A stretch of DNA of 64,000 nt, taken from positions 62,001-126,000 of the forward strand of contig NZ_SWCM01000013.1 in NCBI RefSeq assembly GCF_005116645.1, read 5' to 3'. Source of the stretch: Desulfopila sp. IMCC35006. GTDB lineage: Bacteria; Desulfobacterota; Desulfobulbia; Desulfobulbales; Desulfocapsaceae. Position 1 is the first letter of the stretch. Each line of letters opens with the position of its first letter. Below the pieces are notes generated by a model. It ran no database searches. It saw only the letters and a list, made by a program, of their open reading frames with translations, and had not been told where the DNA came from. This document shows, piece by piece, positions 56,751 to 64,000 of the stretch. Both the position numbers and the translations under genes were made by a program.

Positions 56751-58611
56751 TGCACGTCTCCTCTAGGTGTTGATAGGCAGGGAAGGAAACGGTAAAGCTC
56801 GAGCCTTCCCCCGGAATAGATGTACACACGATAGTCCCGCTAAACCCTTCGACAATCGACTTGCTGATGGACAGGCCCAGCCCCGTCCCTTTGTCCGGGT
56901 CTTTTGTAGTAAAAAACGGGTCAAAAATATGCTCCTGTACATCTTGGGCAATGCCAAGGCCGTTATCCCTTACCTCCACCCATATGGTTTCTCCCGCATC
57001 TCGTCTCCTGCCGGTACTGACTTCCACCGTCGGCACAAAATCCGCATCATGGTCGACGCAGCTCTGCAGTGCGTCACGGGCATTGTTGAGGAGGTTTAAC
57101 AGTACTTCTTCAACGGAATAGGGGTTAACCTTAACAATCAGCGTTTCTGCGGAGCATTTGGCGGCAAGTATCAGGCCATGGGATTTAAATTGTGCGGTCA
57201 ACAGGCCGATGGCGGACTGGACAACCTCATTGAGATTGACGAGTGAAGTATCGACACTGCCGGCCTCTCTGGCAAAAAGACGAACATGGTTGATAATGTG
57301 GACCATGCGATCGGACTGCTCGACAATACGGGCGATATTTCTATGCAGTTCCTCCTGCGAAATTCCTATATTGTTATCTATTTTCACCAGCACTAATTCG
57401 GCCAGACCACGCACCCCAACCAGAGGTTGATTCAATTCATGAGCAATACCGGCCGCCATTTCACCAAGCGAACGCAAACGGTCAGAGCGTATGCGCATGG
57501 ACTGCTGTTTTTCCAGCTGAATTTCCGCTTCATGGCGTTTCTTGATTGCGTCTTTGAGTTGTTGATTACGCGATGCCAGCAGCAGCTTTTGCTGTTCTGA
57601 ATCCTGGTATTGTTGCTGCAGGATGAGATTCTGGCTATTAAACCGAATCAGTAAACCGATACCGAGAAGAATGATAATTGCCAGAGCCCCAGTCCCCAAC
57701 AGCAGATGCCACGACAACGGAGAACTCAGATAGGCGGTGCTCCTCACCCACGCCAGCAAGCAGATCGGCATGTTATGGATAGGAAGACGGCTCAGCAGCA
57801 CGCCTTCTCTGGTTGAATCATCGACTGGCAGAATCAGCTGCGAAAACTCACCGGAAGGTATCCGGGCAATAACTTCAGGGGGAACCCCCTGCGGGCTGGG
57901 ATATTTCCCGTTGTGCAGGGGCGGGAACACCTGCCCGGAATTTGTCGCCAGATAAAATCCTTTATTGTCCTGGTCTGTTGCATTATCGATGAAATTGCGA
58001 AAGAGCATGTCCGGATCGATCCAGGCTATCAATTCTCCCACAACACGGTTTTTATATATGCAGGGAGACCTGACGACAATCTGCAAGGTTTTTCCCACGG
58101 CGACAATGGAGACAGCAGGCTCCTCGGCTGGCTGCGATACCGGGTACAGCCCACGCGGGATAAAGGGCGGCTGTTGCGCCGGGGTACTGTCCACGAGAGG
58201 ATCTCCATTTTCATCTATCAGGAGGAATCGCTGATAAATGGTACTTTCCTGGACCAGCTTGCTGTTGATGTTACTGGTAAAGAGCTTGCCTATAACATAC
58301 AGATTAATTTTAAGTCCGTACTGCTCCGACATGCCCAGCGCGACGTTTTGAAAATAGCCCTGTATCTCCTTTGAAGCGACCATTGAGCGCAGATCGAACT
58401 TCCTTTCCGAGAAAAAATACCCGAGAGAGGCCGCGCGTTTTTCTCCGTCAAGCCGGAACTGCTGCAGGGCAGAGTCCTGAAGAGCGGCCTGGCTTCTATA
58501 GTTCGAGGCCGTAAGCACACCTATGAACACCATCAGGAGGATGCATGCAGCCATTACCGCCAGTGGTTGTTTACGGGCAATGAGCGTCCGTATTGTCGTC
58601 AGAGAATGCAT
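56737..58611 (-). CDS. Membrane sensor histidine kinase with a large periplasmic (Cache-like) domain
   Basis: A 624-residue kinase. Helix 1 at about 18-36, a periplasmic region of about 265 residues resembling a double-Cache sensor (QSTIYQRFLLIDENGDPLVD and RVVGELIAWIDPDMLF), helix 2 at about 303-325, a coiled-coil linker rich in Gln, HisKA with GIAHELNQPLVGVRG near 395, and HATPase with NLLNNARDAL and GTGLGLSISKSIVEGF. Upstream solute-binding proteins may present ligand to it. It has 31 bp spacing from the binding-protein gene. Confidence 0.88.
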   Translation of the reverse strand: MHSLTTIRTLIARKQPLAVMAACILLMVFIGVLTASNYRSQAALQDSALQQFRLDGEKRAASLGYFFSERKFDLRSMVASKEIQGYFQNVALGMSEQYGLKINLYVIGKLFTSNINSKLVQESTIYQRFLLIDENGDPLVDSTPAQQPPFIPRGLYPVSQPAEEPAVSIVAVGKTLQIVVRSPCIYKNRVVGELIAWIDPDMLFRNFIDNATDQDNKGFYLATNSGQVFPPLHNGKYPSPQGVPPEVIARIPSGEFSQLILPVDDSTREGVLLSRLPIHNMPICLLAWVRSTAYLSSPLSWHLLLGTGALAIIILLGIGLLIRFNSQNLILQQQYQDSEQQKLLLASRNQQLKDAIKKRHEAEIQLEKQQSMRIRSDRLRSLGEMAAGIAHELNQPLVGVRGLAELVLVKIDNNIGISQEELHRNIARIVEQSDRMVHIINHVRLFAREAGSVDTSLVNLNEVVQSAIGLLTAQFKSHGLILAAKCSAETLIVKVNPYSVEEVLLNLLNNARDALQSCVDHDADFVPTVEVSTGRRRDAGETIWVEVRDNGLGIAQDVQEHIFDPFFTTKDPDKGTGLGLSISKSIVEGFSGTIVCTSIPGEGSSFTVSFPAYQHLEETCSEPT

Positions 58612-58642
58612 TATGTATCAGTGACAGGCACGCAGGCACTGT

Positions 58643-59557
58643 CTAGAAAACATCGGGATAATATTGGAACAGGGACGGATAATACTTTCGTACCAGCGCC
58701 TTGTACGTTCCATTTGCCACGGCTTTACTGAAAAATTCTTCGAACGCAGCCCGAAGTTTTGGCGACGTCTTGGGAAAGGCACAGGCCATGGTTTGAGGTG
58801 CCGATACCGGGCCTATGACCTTTATGCGGCCGGGCCATTTTTCAAGGGCAATTAAAGCAACCGGGACATCCATAAGAGTGGTGTCGGCCTTCCTGGCTAT
58901 GACCGCGGGAATCATCTGGTCAAGATTGCTGTCGCTTGGAAAGAGCTCGATGACTGCACCCGTACGATCCAGATGATAGAGATCCGGGTCAAGGCAGCTG
59001 TCTTTGAGTCCCAGCACACTGACACCCTTTAAACTGGCCTTGACCATATCAACGTCTTGAGCGATGGAGGAGGTTGGGACGATGGGCTGCAGTGCGGAAT
59101 CCGCCCGCGAAATCAACCATACGCCGGTGGGAAAGGTCATTGACGAGAAATCGACTATTTTTTTGCGCCAATCCAGAACAGTGAAACCGGTAGCGATGAT
59201 ATCCCCACGAATGGCGCCTTTTCCGGTAATTGCAATATCATTGCCATTGGGTTTAACAATCGTGCCGGTGAGATCGGTAATTACATTCTGCCAACTGGTT
59301 TCGACAAACTGGTATTTCACCCCAAGGTGGGCGGCAAACAGCTGCATTAATTCGACATCGAGACCCATTTTATCCTCGGTGACAAAATTGGCATAGACAA
59401 TGCCCAGATGTCGCAGGGTGCCCTTTTGCAGAACCTCATCCAGATCGCCACTCCACCCGCGTCCGGCAGTCAGGCACAGCATAAAGACCGCAACAAAGAT
59501 TACCAGTTTTTTCCTGAAGTTATGATTCTTTACTTGAGCGGTCTCAATTGTCTGCAT
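58643..59557 (-). CDS. Periplasmic solute-binding protein (SBP_bac_3-like), second of a pair
   Basis: A 304-residue protein with a signal peptide (hydrophobic at about 15-33, ending GRGWSG) and a binding-protein fold: LRHLGIVYANFVTEDKMGLDVEL, FPTGVWLISRADS and VRKYYPSLFQYYPDVF. It is clearly paralogous to the next upstream gene. No ABC permease or ATPase accompanies the pair; a kinase follows, so a sensory role is more likely than transport. GGGAG precedes the ATG. Confidence 0.85.
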   Translation of the reverse strand: MQTIETAQVKNHNFRKKLVIFVAVFMLCLTAGRGWSGDLDEVLQKGTLRHLGIVYANFVTEDKMGLDVELMQLFAAHLGVKYQFVETSWQNVITDLTGTIVKPNGNDIAITGKGAIRGDIIATGFTVLDWRKKIVDFSSMTFPTGVWLISRADSALQPIVPTSSIAQDVDMVKASLKGVSVLGLKDSCLDPDLYHLDRTGAVIELFPSDSNLDQMIPAVIARKADTTLMDVPVALIALEKWPGRIKVIGPVSAPQTMACAFPKTSPKLRAAFEEFFSKAVANGTYKALVRKYYPSLFQYYPDVF

Positions 59558-60563
59558 TTTTGAACTCTCCCAGATTCTTTGCAAAAAAACCATCTAAATA
59601 GAGGAAAATAGTTGGATAATATTTCTCAACCAGTTTTTTATAGGTACCATCCGCCCAGATGGTCCGGAAAAACGTATCAAATGCATGGCGCAATTCCGGT
59701 GCATCTTTGGCAAAGGCGACGCCCATGTACTGCGGTTGTGATACCGGACCGATAATCTTAATCTCGCCGGGCCATTTCTGCAGGGCGATGAGGGCGTCTG
59801 GAATATCCAGCAGCGTTGCTTCCGCCACGCCATCGAGAATCGCCGGCGCGACGTCGCCAAGAAACTGGCTGGCGGTATGGTAGCGGATCTCGGCGCCGGT
59901 TTGGGCAAGTCCATAGAGATCCGGATCCAGACAGGTGTTTTTCATACTCAATACGGAGCGCCCGGTAAGAAGTTTTTTGACCTGGGCAATATCTTTATCA
60001 ATACTTCCGGTCGGCGTAATCGGTTTAATAGAGGAATCGGCCCGTGCCACAAGCCATACGCCGGTGGGGAAGGTCGGAAGGGAATAATTGACAATCTTTT
60101 GCCTTTCCGGAAGGATAGTCAGGCCGTTGGCAATAATATCACCCTTGACCGGTGTTTTTCCTATTATTTTGATGCCGCCAGTGTGAGACTGGAGAGTATC
60201 ACCGGTAAGATCACCAAAAACCTCACGCCATGAGGTTTCGACCAGTTCATAGCGGACTCCGAGGTGCGTGGCGAAAAGCTGCATAAGTTCGACATCCAGG
60301 CCAGTCATGCCCGCCGGACTAGGCTTGACAAAATGAGCATACGGTATGCCGAGGTGCCGCAGTACGCCATCGTGTCGGATCTCCTGCAAATCTCTGCCAG
60401 ATGCCGTGGTTGTTATCAGAAAAAAAAGACCCACCCCGAGAAACGGAATAAGTACCTTCATGGAATTTTTACTGACTTTTGCCAGTATCCCCTTGAGGGG
60501 AAAAAACAAGACAAAAATTGCAGGAATAGTTGCGAGACCGGCTGTAAGCCGTACTCCTTTCAT
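59544..60563 (-). CDS. Periplasmic solute-binding protein (SBP_bac_3-like), first of a pair
   Basis: A 339-residue paralogue of the following gene, with shared GVLRHLGIPYAHF, FPTGVWLVARADSS and VEKYYPTIFLYL motifs. A strong AAGGAGG before the ATG at 60563 defines the start, but this gives two hydrophobic stretches before the mature domain (about 6-23 and 36-53). An internal ATG at 60461 would give an ordinary signal peptide but lacks a ribosome site. It may therefore be anchored or have an unusual leader. It overlaps the next gene by 14 bp. Confidence 0.83.
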   Translation of the reverse strand: MKGVRLTAGLATIPAIFVLFFPLKGILAKVSKNSMKVLIPFLGVGLFFLITTTASGRDLQEIRHDGVLRHLGIPYAHFVKPSPAGMTGLDVELMQLFATHLGVRYELVETSWREVFGDLTGDTLQSHTGGIKIIGKTPVKGDIIANGLTILPERQKIVNYSLPTFPTGVWLVARADSSIKPITPTGSIDKDIAQVKKLLTGRSVLSMKNTCLDPDLYGLAQTGAEIRYHTASQFLGDVAPAILDGVAEATLLDIPDALIALQKWPGEIKIIGPVSQPQYMGVAFAKDAPELRHAFDTFFRTIWADGTYKKLVEKYYPTIFLYLDGFFAKNLGEFKNADN

Positions 60564-60853
60564 CAAGCTGCCTCCTTCTTTGTCGTTTCTTTGGTCCCTG
60601 TAAAAAGTGTATAAAAAGACTGGTACCGGACACTTTGATCAATCTGAAAAAGTATCCCACCCCCTAATGGAATTATCAAGAACGTAAGCCTTGCAGCCGG
60701 GATCCTGCAAGGTCATGGATAGCGTCTTCATTTATCGGTTAAAGACGTTGATTAATCTTGGAGATAAAGAGTATACTTCATCCATTTAAAATTAATCATT
60801 AGAAATATTTTCTTTCTTAATTTCCTCTAAAAACCGAACCTATCGAGGTCACC

Positions 60854-61918
60854 GTGGACATCTCATTTACCAAAGCCGACACGTTGAAAAATCATCCCAA
60901 GGATTCCACCCTGGGTTTTGGCACAATTTTTACCGATTACATGTTTAATATGGATTACAGCCCCGAAGCAGGCTGGCATAATCCGCGTATTGAGCCGTAT
61001 GGCCCGATTGCCATGGATCCTTCGACCATGGTTCTGCATTATGGTCAGGCAATTTTTGAGGGGTTAAAGGCATACCGGTCGGATTCGGGTGAAATTCAGC
61101 TTTTCCGACCCAAGGATAATTTGCACCGTCTCAATAAATCAGGCCATAGGCTGTGCATGCCTGAGCTGGATGAAGCCTTTCTCCTCGAGGCGCTTATCAA
61201 GCTCCTCAAGATTGAAAAAGACTGGGTTCCAAGCGCGGCGGGAACAGCCCTCTATATTCGACCGACGATCATCGCAATGGATCCCTACATCGGCCTGCGA
61301 TCCTCGAATACCTACAGACTTTTTATAATTTTATCTCCTGTCGGCGCCTATTATCCGGAAGGGTTCAATCCGGTAAAAATATGGGTCACCACCGAGTATG
61401 TCCGGGCGGTCCGAGGCGGAGTCGGCGAGGCAAAAACAGCCGGGAATTATGCTGCAAGCCTTTATGCAACGCATCTGGCCAATCAGGACGGCTATACGCA
61501 GGTACTGTGGTTGGACGGGGTTGAGCTGAAGTACATTGAAGAAGTGGGCTCGATGAACATTTTCTTTGTGGTCGGCGACGAACTTATCACTCCTCAATTA
61601 AACAGAAGCATCCTCGCTGGAGTAACGCGGGATTCAGTCATAAAACTGGCAGAATCCTGGGGCGTTAAGGTTGTTGAGAGAAAAATCAGCATCAATGAAA
61701 TCTATGCAGCACATGCCGCAGGAAACCTGAAGGAAGTTTTCGGGTCCGGCACCGCCGCCGTCATCTCCCCGGTCGGCAAGATCAAATTCAATGGCAAGGA
61801 AATAACCATCGGTGACGGCAAGGTAGGTCCGCTTTCGGCAAAACTCTTTAAACACCTGATGGACATTCAGTACGGCAAGGCTGAAGATACTTTCAACTGG
61901 ATCATGCCTGTACGGTAA
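60854..61918 (+). CDS. ilvE: Branched-chain amino acid aminotransferase IlvE
   Basis: A 354-residue fold-type IV PLP aminotransferase of the longer IlvE branch. GQAIFEGLKAYRS near residue 63, the PLP lysine in VGEAKTAGNYAASL near 197, LWLDGVELKYIEEVGSMNIFF and EVFGSGTAAVISPV match the family. It makes leucine, isoleucine and valine from their keto acids and glutamate. The start is GTG at 60854 with GAGGT upstream. It is a single gene followed by a hairpin terminator. The 290-bp spacer upstream shows no gene. Confidence 0.95.
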   Translation: MDISFTKADTLKNHPKDSTLGFGTIFTDYMFNMDYSPEAGWHNPRIEPYGPIAMDPSTMVLHYGQAIFEGLKAYRSDSGEIQLFRPKDNLHRLNKSGHRLCMPELDEAFLLEALIKLLKIEKDWVPSAAGTALYIRPTIIAMDPYIGLRSSNTYRLFIILSPVGAYYPEGFNPVKIWVTTEYVRAVRGGVGEAKTAGNYAASLYATHLANQDGYTQVLWLDGVELKYIEEVGSMNIFFVVGDELITPQLNRSILAGVTRDSVIKLAESWGVKVVERKISINEIYAAHAAGNLKEVFGSGTAAVISPVGKIKFNGKEITIGDGKVGPLSAKLFKHLMDIQYGKAEDTFNWIMPVR

Positions 61919-61929
61919 CCGCTCAATAC

Positions 61930-61967
61930 CACCAGCGGATCTCTATTTGCCAGGAGATCCGCTGGTG
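61930..61967. terminator. Bidirectional terminator after ilvE
   Basis: CACCAGCGGATCTC (61930-61943) pairs perfectly with GAGATCCGCTGGTG (61954-61967) across 10 nt. It lies between convergent ilvE and the XRE-cupin gene. Confidence 0.7.
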
Positions 61968-61985
61968 TTGCACATACCTTTCCCG

Positions 61986-62576
61986 CTATAAAATGACCAT
62001 TTCCTGCTTGGCATAAATGACGGCAAGCAGAGTTGCCGGCTCCTTGCCATGGCATGAAACGAAATGCGGCATGGTTGAATCGTAGTAGATAGAATCTCCA
62101 GGATAAAGGATCTCTGTCTTGTCCAGCAGCTTGACTTCGACTTCCCCCTCCAGCACAAAAAGAATTTCCTCGCCGATATGCTGATTAGGCTCTACCTGTT
62201 CTGATTCCGTAGGCGTAAGGGTGACAAGAAAAGGCTCCATATGCCGGTTTTTTTTCTGATGCCCCAAGGATTCATAGCTGTATCCGCCTCCTTTGCCATC
62301 GCTGGAATTAAAGCGGGATACGGTTTTCCTCTCCCCTTTTCGGACAATGCAGGAGGCGGCGTCGCCATTGTCGCTGAAAAAATCCCCCATTGAAATCTCA
62401 AAAACCCGTGCCAGACTGACAAGATTGCCAAGAGGCGGTGATACCATATGACCTTCGATACTATACAGAGTTGCTTCGGCGATCCCCGACTGCTCGGCAA
62501 GATCGGCCAATGACAATCCTTTTGCTTTTCTCAGCGCTCTGATCTTCTCTCCAATCTTCATATCTTTGCCTGGCAT
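61986..62576 (-). CDS. XRE-family regulator with C-terminal cupin domain
   Basis: A 196-residue protein. The N-terminal helix-turn-helix (about 8-65) shows IRALRKAKGLSLADLAEQSG and EATLYSIEGHMVSPPLGNL, and the C-terminal cupin (about 110-190) has EQVEPNQHIGEEILFVLEGEVEVKLLDKTEILYPGDSIYYDS and MPHFVSC. Such regulators sense small ligands through the cupin. AAAGGAG precedes the ATG. It follows the acyl-CoA ligase gene by 24 bp on the same strand, so it may control that operon. Confidence 0.92.
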   Translation of the reverse strand: MPGKDMKIGEKIRALRKAKGLSLADLAEQSGIAEATLYSIEGHMVSPPLGNLVSLARVFEISMGDFFSDNGDAASCIVRKGERKTVSRFNSSDGKGGGYSYESLGHQKKNRHMEPFLVTLTPTESEQVEPNQHIGEEILFVLEGEVEVKLLDKTEILYPGDSIYYDSTMPHFVSCHGKEPATLLAVIYAKQEMVIL

Positions 62577-62600
62577 GGTGTTCTCCTTTGGACGCGTCTC

Positions 62601-64000
62601 TTAAACGTCCGGCCATAGTTCGGCCGATTGTTCGCGGAGCTTTATTTTCATCACTTTCCCACTTGCAGTAAGCGGGAATGCCTTCAAGAAATGGACAAAT
62701 TTGGGGGTCTTGAACCAGGCTATTTTACCCTGGCAGAAATCAATGACATCCTGGGGAGAAATATCGGCATCAGGATAAGGAATAACAAAGGCTCCCGGCT
62801 GCTCCCCGTACTTTTTACTGGGCACGCCGACCACCTGAACATCCTGCACTCCATCCATATGATGGAGAAAATCCTCGATTTCCTTCGGATAAATATTCTC
62901 GCCGCCACGGATAATCATATCTTTAATCCGCCCGGTGATGGCAAAATAACCATCCTCGTCCATGACGCCGATATCGCCGGAATGCAGAAAACCGTCTTTA
63001 TCTATCGCCTCGGCGGTGGCCTCCTCCATTTTATAGTAACCCTTCATGATATTGTAGCCGCGGCAGACCACCTCCCCCGGCTGCCCGGGCGGAAGGTCTT
63101 CTCCCGTCTTCGGGTCGACGACCTTTACCTCAATGCCGGGCATGGCCTTGCCCACCGTCTCGCACTTTTTCTTGATTGAGGGCTCATTGTACATCGTCTG
63201 GGTCATCCCGGGAGATGCCTCGGTCAAACCGAAAACGATGGTCACCTCCCTCATATTCATCTTCTCGATGCAGTCGTTCATGCTTTTCACCGGACAGGGG
63301 GAACCGGCCATGATCCCGGTGCGCAGGGAAGAAAAATCGAATTTTTTGAACAGCTTATGATCCATCATGGCAATGAACATGGTCGGCACCCCATACACGC
63401 CGGTGCATTTTTCCATCTCGATGGACATCATCACGTCAACCGGGTCGTAGGTCTCGACAAAGACCATAGTCGCGCCGTGATTGACGCAGGCCAACACCCC
63501 GAGCACACAGCCAAAACAGTGAAAAAGAGGCACCGGAATGCATATCCGATCGACATGACTGAAATTCTGCCCGGCACCAAGCCAGTAGCCATTGTTGCCG
63601 ATGTTGACGTGGGTGAGCATGACCCCTTTCGGGAATCCGGTCGTCCCCGAAGTATATTGCATATTAATGACATCATGGGGATCAAGGGAGTCCTGACGCG
63701 CCTGGTATTCTGCATCGCCTGTGGCAACCGCCAGGGACATGACCTCGGACATCGAGTAGAGGCCGCGGTGCTTTTCCGGCCCGAGAAAAAAGACCCTCTT
63801 CAGGCATGGGTACCTGCTTGAGCGGAGCTCTCCCCGGGGGTGGGTCTTCAGCTCAGGGATCAGCTCATAGAGTATTTCCAGATAATTAGCATCACGCAGT
63901 CCGTTGATAATAAAAATATTTTCGCAGTCGGACTGCTTTAATACATAATTGATCTCTTCCGAGCGATAGTTGGTGTTGATGGTCAGGAGTATGGCGCCGA
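62601..64000 (-). CDS. AMP-forming acyl-CoA synthetase, N-terminus outside the window
   Basis: The frame is open from the window edge to the TAA-type stop at 62601, about 466 residues. Motifs of the ANL superfamily: MQYTSGTTGFPKGVMLTH (P-loop), VFGLTEASPGM, HSGDIGVMDEDGYFAITGRIKDMIIRGGENIYPKEIE (hinge), and the catalytic Lys in TASGKVMKIKLRE. It activates a carboxylic acid to its CoA thioester by way of an acyl-AMP; chain length is not predictable. It is upstream of, and probably co-transcribed with, the XRE-cupin regulator. Confidence 0.9.
   Translation of the reverse strand, partial: GAILLTINTNYRSEEINYVLKQSDCENIFIINGLRDANYLEILYELIPELKTHPRGELRSSRYPCLKRVFFLGPEKHRGLYSMSEVMSLAVATGDAEYQARQDSLDPHDVINMQYTSGTTGFPKGVMLTHVNIGNNGYWLGAGQNFSHVDRICIPVPLFHCFGCVLGVLACVNHGATMVFVETYDPVDVMMSIEMEKCTGVYGVPTMFIAMMDHKLFKKFDFSSLRTGIMAGSPCPVKSMNDCIEKMNMREVTIVFGLTEASPGMTQTMYNEPSIKKKCETVGKAMPGIEVKVVDPKTGEDLPPGQPGEVVCRGYNIMKGYYKMEEATAEAIDKDGFLHSGDIGVMDEDGYFAITGRIKDMIIRGGENIYPKEIEDFLHHMDGVQDVQVVGVPSKKYGEQPGAFVIPYPDADISPQDVIDFCQGKIAWFKTPKFVHFLKAFPLTASGKVMKIKLREQSAELWPDV

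Overview
The window looks like chromosomal DNA from a Gram-negative, anaerobic, Deltaproteobacteria-like bacterium, most plausibly a sulfate- or sulfur-metabolising member of the Desulfobulbales. This is inferred from gene content: a class II DAHP synthase, a Bat (aerotolerance) operon, a NAD-coupled Hox hydrogenase, lipid A modification and outer-membrane lipid-transport genes, and an HsdR_N-fold orphan gene of a kind I associate with Deltaproteobacteria. No rRNA, tRNA, phage, IS transposase or CRISPR array was recognised. Genes are dense, often overlapping by 4 bp (ATGA) or sharing one base (TGATG/TAATG).

Layout. 1-2.7 kb: end of an APC-type permease, then minC-minD-minE on the minus strand. 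3.1-10.5 kb: a complete arnB-arnC-arnA-arnD-arnT operon for 4-amino-4-deoxy-L-arabinose modification of lipid A, in the enterobacterial order but ending in a GtrA-like membrane protein instead of arnE/arnF. 10.5-17.3 kb: an aldo/keto reductase, two OmpR-type two-component systems whose kinase genes overlap tail to tail, a multi-spanning membrane protein and a PepSY protein. 17.8-19.1 kb: flavodoxin and a PaaI-type thioesterase, separated by two tandem hairpins. 19.2-27.5 kb: a seven-gene moxR/bat operon with a batB-batC fusion. 27.6-31.1 kb: mnmH, rsmE, a PilZ protein and prmA. 31.3-35.4 kb: letA-letB-like intermembrane lipid transport with seven MCE domains.

35.4-36.6 kb is the most unusual region: a composite array of GC-rich hairpin modules and conserved boxes that surrounds, and is interlocked with, a gene for an HsdR_N-like protein. 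The stop codon of the gene lies inside a repeat box, and two long hairpins at equivalent positions on either side keep perfect pairing while differing in sequence. A second, unrelated 153-154 bp palindromic repeat occurs at 29.4 kb and 38.3 kb.

36.7-44.5 kb: class II DAHP synthase, a Do/DegP protease, a class III cyclase fused to a cyclic-nucleotide-binding domain, a 40-residue His-rich membrane peptide, radA, an EI24-family membrane protein and a CYTH protein. 44.7-51.2 kb: a dppABCDF peptide ABC transporter with a second aldo/keto reductase. 51.4-56.4 kb: hoxEFUYH, a NAD(P)-linked bidirectional [NiFe] hydrogenase without its maturation protease. 56.4-60.6 kb: two paralogous solute-binding proteins, a sensor kinase and a stand-alone receiver protein in one minus-strand operon. 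60.9-64 kb: branched-chain aminotransferase, then an AMP-forming acyl-CoA ligase (running off the window) with an XRE-cupin regulator.
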